This document shows, piece by piece, positions 10,385 through 19,585 of a stretch of DNA of 40,924 nt. The number at the start of each line of letters is the position of its first letter. The first letter of the stretch is position 1. A model generated the notes under the pieces. The model worked only from the letters and a program-made list of their open reading frames with translations. It had not been told where the DNA came from and ran no database searches. Source of the stretch: Symbiodinium natans (lineage: Eukaryota; Sar; Dinophyceae; Suessiales; Symbiodiniaceae); assembly GCA_905221605.1 (NCBI GenBank), contig CAJNDS010001023.1, forward strand, positions 1 to 40,924. The letters run 5' to 3'. Made by a program: the position numbers and the translations under genes.

Positions 10385-10690
10385 CCCGTGCAAACCCTTC
10401 AGCCCTCAAAACCCTTGGAACCCTTCAACACCCTTCAACACCCTTCAAAACCCTTCAAAACCCTTAGAGCCCTTAGAACCCTTCAAAACACTTCAACGCC
10501 CTTCAACAGTTTCAAAAACCCTTCAACACCCTTCAAACCCTTCAAAAACCCTTCAACGCCCTTCAAAGCCCTTAGAACCCTTAGAACCCTTCAACACCCT
10601 TCAAAACCCTTCAACAACCCTTAGAACCCTTCAAAACCCTTCAACACCCTTCACAACCCTTCAACACCCTTCTCTTCAGCGCCCTTCAAA
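10385..10690. repeat. Minisatellite of CCCTTCAAA(A/C) units
   Basis: About 30 imperfect copies of a 10-11 bp unit, cccttcaaaa, mixed with cccttagaa. It is a variant of the CCCTAAA theme and not the canonical telomere unit. Confidence 0.8.
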
Positions 10691-10769
10691 AGGAGGCGCC
10701 TCCTGCGGCTCTGGCAACAGGACTCCCACGGGGATTCGCAAGGATGCTGTTGGCTTGGGGTTTACGCAA

Positions 10770-10900
10770 GGGTTTAAGGGTATGTTACAAGAAGGGGTGT
10801 AGGGTTGCAAGAGGGGTTTAGGGTTACAAGTTGAGGGTTACAAGAAGGGTTTAGGGTTCAAGGATGAGAAAGCGCCGGATTTAGGGTCAAAGGGGGTGGG
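10770..10900. repeat. TTTAGGG words interspersed with TTACAAGA
   Basis: Four to five units of ggtttagggttacaaga or its variants. It lies opposite in orientation to the adjacent cccttcaaa array and is separated from it by about 80 bp of GC-rich sequence. Confidence 0.6.
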
Positions 10901-10905
10901 GTTGA

Positions 10906-11508
10906 GATGCGACGGCAACGTCATGGCAAGAACACCAAACCCTCAAGGCTGTCACGTGTTGTGGCAGTCACCCGAACCACATGGCAGACTGGCTCAAAGT
11001 GCATTCCTGCACCGCTGATCTAGAGCCTGCCACATGCGCATGCCCATACTCTCCTAAACTCAAAGACCTGAAGCCCTAGATCCAAACTCTAAAGACCAAA
11101 CCTCTCCAAACATAAGCCGAATGCCAGATGCGGCGTGCGGCCAAGCGGAGTCGAAGCCCTCAGCGTCACCCTCAGAGCACAGAGATCCGCGGTTCGAAGC
11201 CAGAAAACCCCTATCCACAGCCCCGGACCATCCGTGCAAGCCCAGAACCTTTTCCAGGCTTTATTGTTCTGGGGGCAGTTGCATCGGTTTAGTCCCAAAA
11301 CCTCAATCAACAACAACAAGTGCCTCCCCGTAAGCCCCAGAAATGTCATGTCCCCGTTGATGGATTGGGGTGGGTGGTGGGGGCGTAGGTGGTGGGGGTC
11401 GGGGTGGGGGTGGTGGGTGCGGGGTTGCAACCTCCCAGCACGGACGAAACTCCGCAGAGTGGCAGCGCAGTGTTTGTGCGACAGTTCAGTGAGCATATAC
11501 CCAGGCAG
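10906..11508. other. No supported gene; G-rich tract at 11360-11422
   Basis: Overlapping frames (plus 11135-11725, minus 11712-11089) share this area without motifs. The tract from 11360 (ggggtgggtggtggggg and onward) could form G-quadruplexes on the plus strand. Confidence 0.4.
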
Positions 11509-11621
11509 ACCTGGCGTCCATGGAGAAGATGATCTCGGCGTTGCGCGACGAAGTGCGAAGAGGCTGGCAGAGAACAAGAGAGGCTTGGGCTTTGCATGTT
11601 TCTGGCGGGCCCCGCGCGTAG
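11509..11621 (+). CDS. Candidate exon, helical and coiled-coil-like
   Basis: After acceptor cccaggcag, a frame reads LASMEKMISALRDEVRRGWQ with hydrophobics at heptad-like spacing (L, M, M, L, V) and ends at TAG 11619-11621. A donor-like gtgcga after ALRDE could end it earlier. It may belong with the coiled-coil exon at 12272. Confidence 0.33.
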
Positions 11622-12271
11622 TCCTGGCTCTCAAGCAAAAGCGGGTCTGCCATTTGCGGCGCTGTGCCAGTGAGCCGAAGCCACTTCTAAAACTCGGTAG
11701 TATGCAACACAAGCACCAAACATGAACATGGGAGAAGGCCTTGAGCCATACAGGCCAAGCAACTGGTGGGTGTTCAACTTGCTGCAGGTCAAGATGTGGC
11801 CGAGCAGCACTCCGAGGTGTGGATCGCGAATAAGGAAAAGAGCAATATATTGAGAGCTTGTAAGAATCTAAGACAGAGTTTTTTGTAATTTAGAGACACT
11901 TGGCTTTCAAGTGCAATTGTGCCTCTTTGTGCCACCAACACAATTCCGCTCCCCTCAGAGGCGCTGCGGCAGGCCCGTCAGGACGCCTGGAGTTTGTTCA
12001 CGGTTCTTGAGAGTGCAGGCGATGTTCATCAGGCGAATATCATGCAGTAAGACTAATAATCTCCTTGCAGTTGCTTGTTTGTGGCAGACGGCACTGGCAC
12101 ATGTTGGGGGTTTCAAGAAGCACTCGCAGGAGCTGGAGCAGCATTCTCTCGCCGCGCGCAGCAGTGCGACTTGCTGGCACTAGCCCCACACAGTGCTGTC
12201 ACGCTTGGGCGACACCATGTGATACCATTCGCTCGTTGGTTAGCTTCTCCTTCACGGTTGCCCCCTGCCAG
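11622..12271. other. Probable intron or intergenic DNA between two coiled-coil-like exons
   Basis: Several weak frames (plus 11911-12183 and 12075-12278) follow acceptor-like ggcag and cgcag sites near 12090 and 12130. None could be phased with the flanking candidate exons. Confidence 0.35.
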
Positions 12272-12430
12272 GCTTTGAAGCTCGCCAAGCTGTCAGAAGA
12301 CATGGAGGCGCTGCGAGCAGAGAATGCCACACTCCGCCAGGCTGCAGCTCGTCCGCTTTTCAGGGTCTCTGAGGGCATCGCTGGGCAAGGGCAATGGGTC
12401 GCTTTGAAAGCGGCTGGCTCGGCAGTCTAA
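12272..12430 (+). CDS. Candidate terminal exon, leucine-zipper-like coiled coil
   Basis: The acceptor ttgccccctgccag precedes 52 codons and TAA. The first 30 residues start ALKLAKLSEDMEALRAENAT and continue LRQAAARP. Leu/Met recur every seven residues with an Asn in the core (AEN-x-x-LRQ), as in bZIP-type or other dimerising coiled coils. No basic DNA-binding region is seen upstream. The tail (VSEGIAGQGQWVALKAAGSAV by region) is ordinary, and a donor-like agg|gtctct at 12365 might end the exon sooner. Confidence 0.45.
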   Translation, partial: ALKLAKLSEDMEALRAENATLRQAAARPLFRVSEGIAGQGQWVALKAAGSAV

Positions 12431-12647
12431 GCATATCTTTGGATTAGCGGGCAACGTCACTCCTCCTCCTGCCCGCCCAATCTGCGCGCCGAGCGCTTCA
12501 AGATGTTGCTATTTGCCCTTCCACGGCATGTCGAGCAAGAAAAGCTACACAGACCACAACCGACAACAAGCAAATGCCCAAAAACCGATGCCCTAGAACA
12601 CTGGGAGGGCTCAGAGTTTTAGAGGCTTTCGGGCTCCTCTTGGGGTT

Positions 12648-12881
12648 TTATAGGGTTAGGGCGCTGTTATGGCCTTGGATTCTGAGGGGCGAGACCGCGT
12701 GCGCACACAGCAGGGCCCTCGCCGCGGCCCCGGATTTAGGTTTTGCAAGGAAGGGTGCTTGTATGTGCTTGTAAGTGCGGCGTGTGGGGCCTGAAACCAT
12801 GACATGGTGGGCCATATTGCCCTTGTGATGTTGGATCAAAGCTCTCGCTACCTCGCAACTCGTGGCCTTGAAGCCAAACAT
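12648..12881 (-). CDS. Hypothetical minus-strand frame
   Basis: A 77-codon frame starting MFGFKATSCEVARALIQHHK is plausible for its first 45 residues. The rest overlaps telomere-like text. No motif, and no defined splice partner. Confidence 0.25.
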   Translation of the reverse strand: MFGFKATSCEVARALIQHHKGNMAHHVMVSGPTRRTYKHIQAPFLAKPKSGAAARALLCAHAVSPLRIQGHNSALTL

Positions 12882-13171
12882 AGCGAAACCCTACATGCCG
12901 AACAGGCGGGTCTGTGTTGCACTTTGAGGCGTTTCCGGGTTTGGAGGAGTTTTCGTGGGATGTACCAAGCAGTCGCTAGGTGTGTGTGTGGGGATGACAT
13001 CATAGGTGTCATGAGGGTCGGTCAGAGTTTTCCGTTTCAATCATGTCAGATCCTCAATTCCATATACCCCTCCAATTAACCTCACACGCATTCTCTCAAG
13101 GTTTCCTTCTGCCCTCATTTTTCCCATCTCTGCGCGCTCATCGTGACTGCAGGGCCGGAAACGCCAACGGG

Positions 13172-13258
13172 TCCAGCCCTCGGCAAGTCTGCAAAGGGCT
13201 TCTTCCTGTCCCCTCAAAATCCGACGACCTAGCTCTGTGGTACCCGGTAGCCCGGTAG
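13172..13258 (+). CDS. Candidate terminal exon after a long pyrimidine tract
   Basis: A tract from 13105 (ttccttctgccctcattttt and onward) leads to gtgactgcag ending at about 13152, the most convincing polypyrimidine-acceptor pair in this part. Two downstream frames are open: one ends ALWYPVAR with TAG at about 13258, the other is basic and Ser/Pro-rich. Which one is coding cannot be settled. Confidence 0.25.
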   Translation, partial: SSPRQVCKGLLPVPSKSDDLALWYPVAR

Positions 13259-13408
13259 CCGCTTTGTCTTAACTCAAGTCGCCACCCCGCCCCCCCCTCC
13301 CCAATAAGAATGTTAAGTATGTATCATGCGGTGTGGCCCGTGGAACTTTGATATGTTAATGTTCGGTGGCTCCGGCCCCGGACTCATACTTGAGTGACGG
13401 ACTGATGC

Positions 13409-14212
13409 ATGAATCCCAGCACCACAAAGTGGCTGCGCCTGAGTTTCTTAGAATCTGCATGTGCATCGTAAACCCTAAACCCCCTAAACCCCTAAGCCCC
13501 TAAACCCTAAACCCTAAACCCTAAACCCTAGACCCTAAACCCTCAACCCTAGACCCTAAACCCTAAACCCTGAACAGTAGAGGCCTCGGAGTCCTACCCG
13601 AGACATCGATGCAACGCTGCCGTGAGGCCGCTTGCGCAACGCAGCGAATCGCGGGCGGCAACGGGAGGTGTGTGCCATGAGTGCAATGATAGAGTGTAAG
13701 GTTTAGGCGGTTTAGGGTTTAGGGTTTAGGGTGTCGGGTTTACGGTTTAGGGTTTAGGGTTTAGGGTTTAGGGATGTTTCGTTCGTTTCAGGGCGCTTGG
13801 GTTGTTTGGCGGTGGGGGGCGGGCACGTGCAAATGCGGGTTTCCGAATTAGGGCTACACCTTTTTTTGGGGGTCCTTACTATAAGGGAATCCTGCTTTTT
13901 CTATTGTCGGGGCCCCTTATCTCCTAAATCTGGAGCCCTCCAGTCGCAAAGCGCCCAAAAAGATGTCCAGAAGATGCGATGCTCCAGGAGCAGGGCCAAA
14001 GCCCGGAAGCCGGTGCTGCCACAGTCCCTAAACCCTAAGGCCTAAGCCCTAAACCCTAAACCCTGAACCCGGAACCCTGCAACCCTGAACCCTAAACCTA
14101 AACCCTAAACCCGAAACTTTCATAAAACCCTTCTCTTTTTACTTGCAGGTACGTTTCGTGCGACCAGAGTCTGATTGAAGCCCGGCAGCCAGGCCGGCGA
14201 GGAGTCGCCTAG
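13409..14212 (+). CDS. Small multi-exon gene model with telomere-repeat introns
   Basis: The model has exons 13409-13467 (ATG start, MNPSTTKWLRLSFLESACAS), 13581-13667 (GLGVLPETSMQRCREAACAT onward), an optional 13944-14012, and 14149-14212 (YVSCDQSLIEARQPGRRGVA, TAG). All introns are GT-AG: donors catc|gtaaac, ggag|gtgtgt and gccg|gtgctg; acceptors cagtag, cctccag and tttacttgcag. Phases agree across each junction (2/1), and the optional exon is 69 nt, so the frame holds with or without it. Intron 1 is almost pure CCCTAAA, intron 2 carries TTTAGGG, intron 3 CCCTAAA. An in-frame TGA lies just upstream of the ATG. The product would be about 70 or 93 residues and resembles nothing I know. Confidence 0.42.
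13468..13580 (+). repeat. CCCTAAA array forming a candidate 113-nt intron
   Basis: It begins gtaaaccctaaacc and ends ctgaacagtag. Nearly all of the interior is intact or one-off CCCTAAA units. Confidence 0.6.
13701..13773 (+). repeat. TTTAGGG array, opposite orientation to its neighbours
   Basis: About ten units, some degenerate (ggcggtttaggg, gtgtcggg). It lies between CCCTAAA arrays at 13471-13572 and 14029-14118, so transcripts could fold back. Confidence 0.75.
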
Positions 14213-14558
14213 CCGATTCCTGGAGGTGTGGAGCCTCAAAGAGATTTGTGTTTTTTGTGGATGCTAAATCTCCTTCAGCTCCTATGTGATGGCCGGAACT
14301 GGCTGTGAAACCCAGATTGGTAGGTGCAACGTTAGAGTAACTAGGGTCCGTGACCTCAACGTACAGCCGCTGACATCACTGCGATCTTCTGCTGTAAGCT
14401 GGCTGTAAGTCAGGTCTCTGGCGCGAGGCATGGTCTCCTGAAAATGTGAGACGTGAGGTCAATCCCTAAAGACCTACTGCTGGGCTTCCAACTAAGTTTC
14501 ATTCTACCTGGGCTTTGGGGCTTCGGGTTGTATTTGTAGGGTGAAAGATTGACCTGGG
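14213..14558. other. No gene seen
   Basis: Sequence downstream of the small gene model. No array, and no exon that could be phased. Confidence 0.4.
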
Positions 14559-14677
14559 CCCTAAACCCTAAACCCTAAACCCTAAACCCTAAACCCTAAA
14601 CCCTAAACCCTAAACCCTAAACCCTAAACCCTAAACCCTAAACCCTAAACCCTAAACCCTAAACCCTAAACCCTAAA
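14559..14677 (+). repeat. Perfect interstitial telomere array, (CCCTAAA)17
   Basis: 119 bp of uninterrupted CCCTAAA units, the cleanest array in the first half of the window. It is the complement of the TTTAGGG Arabidopsis-type telomere unit. Confidence 0.95.
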
Positions 14678-14875
14678 GCTCCCCAATTACCTTCAAGTCG
14701 CCTTCCGGAACCAAGGCAGCTCGTTTCCTTCCTCAGGCCGGAGCAAGGGCTTCTCAGAGGTGTTAAGGGATGCAAGCTTTGTTTCTGGTATGGTCTGGAT
14801 CTCGAGTTTATCAGGTTATTGTTTTTTTGGGGGGTTTTGGGGCTAAGGGCTTTGCCTTGGGCTTCTCTCATACAG

Positions 14876-15000
14876 GAACCGGGTATTGTCGAGCTGTGTA
14901 CGTTCTAGATGCCGCGATTCCGAGGTCGAGCTTCAGCAGACCTTATATGGTCTGTGACTTGTGTGTTATCTTTGACATCTTTGACAAATTAGGTGCCTGA
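14876..15000 (+). CDS. Candidate terminal exon
   Basis: Acceptor cttctctcatacag precedes a frame reading GTGYCRAVYVLDAAIPRSSF and then VCDLCVIFDIFDKLGA before TGA at 14998-15000. The hydrophobic, Cys-containing C-terminus looks protein-like. Upstream partner uncertain. Confidence 0.33.
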
Positions 15001-15441
15001 GGTGTAGGAGGTAACGATGTTCGCTCAAGTTGCGTGAAGCCGTTCGTGTTGAGTTTCACGACAAACAGACAAGTGTTCCGGCTTAACACCGTGTGTCTTC
15101 CACCGTGAGGAGTTTCCAGGGTGTCTGTCCTGCGAACTTATTTCTATGCACAAATTCTGTTTACGCCCTACTTAAACCCTAAGAAACCCTAAACCCTAAA
15201 CCAAGACGTTCCGGGCCCCAACACCCAAAGCCAGCAACTAATCCCAAAGCACCTGGGAGAGAGCCGACGACTGCCTTGACTGCAATTCGGGGTTGGGTGT
15301 TATGGCTGTTGTGGGACTTCTCGACTGTGACTCATGGTAAGCTCCGAAATAGGATACGATACGACACAGTATCTCAAAAGTAGCAAGGCCAACGATGCGA
15401 TGAAAAAGCATGTTGTGTTCTGAGCCTGCGCAATCCTGCAG
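15001..15441. other. Mostly non-coding; short CCCTAAA patch
   Basis: A CCCTAAA patch lies at about 15172-15203. A short frame from an ATG near 15311 (MAVVGLLDCDS) meets a donor-like catg|gtaagc, but its phase does not fit the next candidate exon, so I do not call it. Confidence 0.4.
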
Positions 15442-15665
15442 GTGCTCGCGCGGTCAACGGCGCTGCGGAAGGCGTCAGACCACAGCAGAGTCCGAATGTA
15501 CTTGGATGTTCAGGGTTCTTATCACCCTAATTAGAACTGTACTTATGAGTACTACTTATCAGCCCGCGAAGTCCTCTAAGTAGGTTAGAAAAAATCATAA
15601 TTGGGGTGAAAAGTACCCATGAACCTCCAAGTAGGATTCAGAGCGAAAGGAAAGGCTTGACTTAG
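15442..15665 (+). CDS. Two-exon 3' gene end split by an introner-like element
   Basis: After acceptor gcaatcctgcag, exon 15442-15497 reads VLARSTALRKASDHSRVR plus two bases. Exon 15635-15665 completes the split codon (Met) and reads IQSERKGLT then TAG. The intron is exactly the inverted-repeat element at 15498-15634. The short, basic C-terminus is plausible but unrecognised. A competing upstream frame also crosses this region, so the coding claim is weaker than the element itself. Confidence 0.38.
15498..15634 (+). mobile_element. Introner-like inverted-repeat element, copy 1
   Basis: 137 bp. The left end gtacttggatgttcaggg and the reverse complement of the right end (ctacttggaggttcatgg) match over roughly 35-40 bp with a few mismatches and gaps. 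The element starts with GT and ends with AG, so it could be removed as an intron. Its sequence is clearly related to the element at 31934-32057, including the interior words ctgtact and acttat. Confidence 0.65.
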
Positions 15666-15689
15666 GTCTCCACAGAAAAACAACCATCT

Positions 15690-15960
15690 CAGGATTGAGC
15701 AGTAAATGTTAGCAGTGACGTCAGCAACTGAATGTCAGATGATGCCTTGCCTCGTTTTGTAACATCTACACCGCGCGGAGTAGGATTTTGACTCATGTAA
15801 GTGTGGCTTCCAGCTTCAGTCCAGCATTTGCTACACGCCAAGAAGCCCAAAGAGCACTCCGAAGCACGTCATCGTGTGCGGAGTAGGATAGGGCATTCTT
15901 GGGTCATGTGGCAGTACATGCTTCTTGCACACAGGAGGCTTTGGCGACCCTTGTGCCGGG
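15690..15960. repeat. Dispersed repeat, two adjacent copies
   Basis: The core gcggagtagga followed by (g)gtcatgtgg/aag and catgcttc occurs at about 15776-15806 and 15878-15932, and again at 20467-20512. Flanks also align (cagatgatgccttgcctcg here, cagatgctgccgtgcctcg at 20431). A frame after cacacag at about 15935 (EALATLVPGTTATPSATTSA, Ala/Thr/Pro-rich) has the counterpart EALAALQLQRLEL in the other copy. Function unknown. Confidence 0.55.
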
Positions 15961-16590
15961 CACCACCGCAACACCCAGCGCTACAACCTCCGCAGCCACC
16001 GCGCCAGGAGGGCCAGGGGCAGCTGTTGGTGGCCCCACATGGCCCTAAAACCACAATCATGTAATCCTAACCTTGACAACCTATGCCCTGAACCTTACAC
16101 CCCCCAAAACCCCTAGACCCGAGATGCTTGGCCCTAAAGCAGCTGCCCCCCTTCAATTCAAGCAGCCCCAGTTTTAGGGCTTTAGGGGTTTCAGGGTTGA
16201 TAAGGCTTGTAAGGCTGGCAAGATGTATAATATTTTTTGGGGCTTTAATGGCCTTTAAGGTTGACAAGGTCTTTAGTTTATATCCTGTTGATAAGGTATC
16301 TAAAGTTATAAGGTTTTATATAGGGTTTTTAACGGTTTAGGGCGGCAGGCAGCGAGACAAGCTCCACCCAGCAAGACTCCACGACAGCTGCTGTGGGGGG
16401 CCCGGACTACTTGTCTGCAGGGTTTAGTGGTTTTAAACCTTCCGGTGTGTGCTTGAGGCGGTTTAGGGAACTCGACTCCCTCTACACTTTGAACCCGAAG
16501 CACCATGAAACACCTGGACCCTAGCCCCTGTACACCCTCGACTCGAAGTCTTGCTGGCAAAGCCTAAGCCCCTGCCTCAACCCCCTAAAA
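15961..16590. other. No gene seen; degenerate TTTAGGG text
   Basis: AT-rich, gggcttta-type words from 16170 to 16350. No exon is supported. Confidence 0.4.
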
Positions 16591-16768
16591 GCCTCAAACC
16601 CTCAAACCCTCAAACCCTCAAACCCTCAAACCCTCAAACCCTCCAACCCGCAAACTCGCAAACTCTCAAACCCTCAAACCCTCAAACCCCAAACCCTCAA
16701 GCCCCTAAACCCCTAAACGCCTCAAACCCTCAAACCCTCAAACCCTCAAACCCTCAAACCCTGAGCCC
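16591..16768 (+). repeat. CCCTCAA variant telomere-like array
   Basis: Roughly 22 units of the 7-mer ccctcaa with a few interruptions. It differs from the canonical CCCTAAA unit by one base (A to C), yet is homogeneous over almost 180 bp. Confidence 0.85.
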
Positions 16769-17337
16769 CCTAAACACCCGAACCACTAAAACCACCCAAT
16801 CCCCAAGGCCGCTTCATCCACAGACGCCACCACGGCTGCTGGCACCACGAACTCCTCAGCCCTGCCCTGAGGATGAAGTGGGTTCAGGGTTTAGGGCTCA
16901 GGTTTCCGGGTGCTACTCGTTTTGAGGTTTTCACGTTGGCGCTCGCCCTGAGACAGTGCAGAAGGCTGAGCATAAAAAAGGGACTCGATTCGGGAGGCCC
17001 ATAGCAGAAGATGAAAAACTTGCAGCATAATCGGAGAACCCTTCCGCACAAAAAACGACGAGAGCCGTGAGAGGGACATAGCAAAACCACCAGCCTGAAC
17101 ATAGAAAAGCTAGTCCAAGTAGACCTCCAATGTTTAGAGGCGTAGGCTTTTGGGAGACAGTCGCTGCAGGCAGTGCAATCATCTCAGTCTCCTCCTGGCA
17201 TTTTTCAGGCACAGCTGGTAGCCGAAGCCGCCCGGCCTGAATTCTTTTTCGCATGCCCACGATTTCTGTTTGAGCCCTACTTGAATCAAGACCCTGACCT
17301 GACCACATTTTGACCACAGCGCCGTTGCAAGGGTGGG
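16769..17337. other. No certain gene; ambiguous basic frame
   Basis: A plus frame after ccatagcag (about 17000) reads KMKNLQHNRRTLPHKKRREP and stops, and a minus frame of 62 codons (17079-16891) overlaps it. Neither can be preferred. Confidence 0.3.
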
Positions 17338-17547
17338 ATGTCTGGGGAGGGAGGTCTGGGCATGTTTCGGAAGGTTTGGGCATCAAGGTTTTTAACGACA
17401 GGTCGACCTTTTAAAAGGGGACCTTTGATTCCTAAGAAACCCCGCTGGTTCCGTGCTGAAGAGAGTCCTCGTAGGCTATTTGGTCGGGCAATGAAGTGGA
17501 TTCTCGTACTGCAGTCCCAAATGCTTTGCCTGAGCCCAAACACTTAG
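17338..17547 (+). CDS. Hypothetical small protein, 69 codons
   Basis: A complete ATG-to-TAG frame starting MSGEGGLGMFRKVWASRFLT, basic in the middle (GRPFKRGP, PKKPRW, SPRRLFGR) and ending in a short hydrophobic segment (MKWILVLQSQML). Plausible but unrecognised. A minus frame of 85 codons overlaps. Confidence 0.3.
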   Translation: MSGEGGLGMFRKVWASRFLTTGRPFKRGPLIPKKPRWFRAEESPRRLFGRAMKWILVLQSQMLCLSPNT

Positions 17548-17699
17548 ATCCTGAGAAAGGGTCCAGCGTAGAGGCGGTGAGGTTGAGGATGGGGCTTCAA
17601 AGTAGCAACAGAGCTTTCCGAGGTGTCACGATCCCAGGATCCTGAGCACCAGAGTCCCTAAATCAGACCATGTCAGGTACGAGTGCGAACGATGTCGTA

Positions 17700-19535
17700 G
17701 CACAGTATCTTAATCTTATGCCAGGCTTATATATATATATATATTTATGCTACCCCCCCCCCTCCAAAACCCCACGTTTAAGAAAAAAGATCGGCGAGAA
17801 TCGATGTTTCCCATGACAGGCTTCGACATGGTGCATTTAAGGAACTAAATTGCGTAAATCCTGAAAGGGGGGGCTTTAATTTATTTAAAGCGGGCGGGAG
17901 AATTAGATAGTTAAAATAATGAGAATAATGAACTAAATTAATTAATTTAATTTAATTAATTGAGCGAATTAAATTAATGAGATTTCAATTTCTTTAAATC
18001 CTGAAAGGTAGGGGGGGCAGCTCCTTCCTTCTGAGGGGATTTCAATACTTTAAATATGAAGCCCCTATTGAAACATGAAGGCCCCTTCAGATTTAAATTA
18101 TCTCTTCTCTTTTTTTTACTTCCCCTTCGCGGGAGGGGGCCAGGCCCCCCCCCCCCCTATCAGGATTATTAAACGAGCGAATTAAATTAATGAGATTTCA
18201 ATTTCTTTAAATCCTGAAAGGTAGGGGGGGCAGCTCCTTCCTTCTGAGGGGATTTCAATACTTTAAATATGAAGCCCCTATTGAAACATGAAGGCCCCTT
18301 CAGATTTAAATTATCTCTTCTCTTTTTTTTACTTCCCCTTCGCGGGAGGGGGCCAGGCCCCCCCCCCCCCTATCAGGAGTTATTAAACTATTTAATATAT
18401 TAGAAATATGTAATTTTTAAACGATTTGATTAAACACTGTCCCCGAATTTGATAATTAATATAAGTATGAAGGCCTCTATTTGTATATGAAGGCCCCTCC
18501 ATATTTACTTTATCAAATTCTCCTCCCCGAATCAAGTAATGTAAACATGAAGGCCCTTCCACATTTAAATTGATTACTTTGGGGGGGGGGGAGAATTAAA
18601 AAATTAAAATCTAAATAGTTTAAACACATTAAATCCTAAGAAATGGGGGGGGGAGCTCCCCCCCTTCTGGAAGGAATGAAACAGCTTATTTTTTATATGA
18701 AGATCCCTATTTAAATATGAAGGCCCCTTCAGATTTAAATGATTGAATTCCACCGGTTGGAGGGGGCCAGGCCCCCCTTTCAGGATTTCAGTAGTTTAAA
18801 CACATTAATGTAAATAAGTTAAATAATTTAAATCCTGAAAGGGGGGAGGGCGGGGGGGGGGGCTCTCTGCTTCTGAGGGGAATTAGATAAGTTAAATAAG
18901 TAAAAATGAAAGCCCCCTCAGATTTAAACTTCATTTAATTCCCCCTGCTAGGCCCTCTTTCAGGATTTAATTGTTTAAAATAGTTTCTTTATATAATCTA
19001 TGTAATTTATTTAAGCCCCCTCCCCGAATCAATGAATTAAATATGAAGCCCCCTTCACATGAAATTGCATACACCCGGTTAATATTTAAACACGAAGGCC
19101 CCTATTTAAATATGAAGACCCTTCCATATTTACATTATTTAGTTCAGGGGGGGAATTTATATTTTAGATAATCCAAATCTTGAAGGGGGGGGGGGGGGGG
19201 GGGGGGCAGCTCCTTCCTTGTGGGGGGAAACAAGAATCACACAATTTACATATGAGGCCCCTATTTAAATCTGACGGCGCCCCCCTCAGATTTAGATTTG
19301 TTCATTATGTCATTCTCCTTGCTGGAGGGGACCGGGGCCCTTTTTCAGGATTTAAATTATGTAAATTATTAAACTATCTATATACATATTTAAGTGGCAT
19401 GTAAGTCCCTCCCGAGTTCAGCAATTTAGATATTAAGGCCTCTATTTAAATATGAAAGCTCCTCTATTTCTTAAAATATTTAAAGTACTTAATTCTCCTC
19501 CCCGGATTACATAGTCTAAGTACGAAGGCCCCTAT
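17700..19535. repeat. AT-rich island of palindrome-ended repeat units
   Basis: The composition drops sharply to AT-rich with G- or C-runs. Units of roughly 200 bp start aaatcctgaaagggggg, carry words such as tatgaaggcccctattta and gaaggccccttcagattta, and end ccccctttcaggattt, the reverse complement of their start. Starts are at about 17856, 17996, 18209, 18631, 18830 and 19175; ends are near 18165, 18380, 18780, 18965 and 19350. The pattern resembles palindromic GC clusters in AT-rich organelle intergenic DNA. It begins after a (TA)n tract at 17730-17745. No gene was found. Confidence 0.75.
17962..18388. repeat. Near-identical tandem duplication, 213 bp
   Basis: 17962-18174 and 18175-18388 match almost base for base (one extra base near the end of copy 2). 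It is a recent duplication within the AT-rich island. Confidence 0.9.
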
Positions 19536-19585
19536 TTAAGTAGCAGATTTTTGAGGCCACCAGATGATTTGATCTGTGACATAAA

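Noticed and set aside
11150-11200. tRNA-like B box (cggttcgaagcc)
   Set aside because: No A box or cloverleaf could be placed upstream; one B-box position is off.
14559-14677. True chromosome end (telomere)
   Set aside because: Flanked by long non-telomeric DNA on both sides, and arrays occur in both orientations through the window.
15311-15343. ATG-starting exon MAVVGLLDCDS with donor gtaagc
   Set aside because: Its phase does not join the exon at 15442 without a stop; a very short intermediate intron would be needed.
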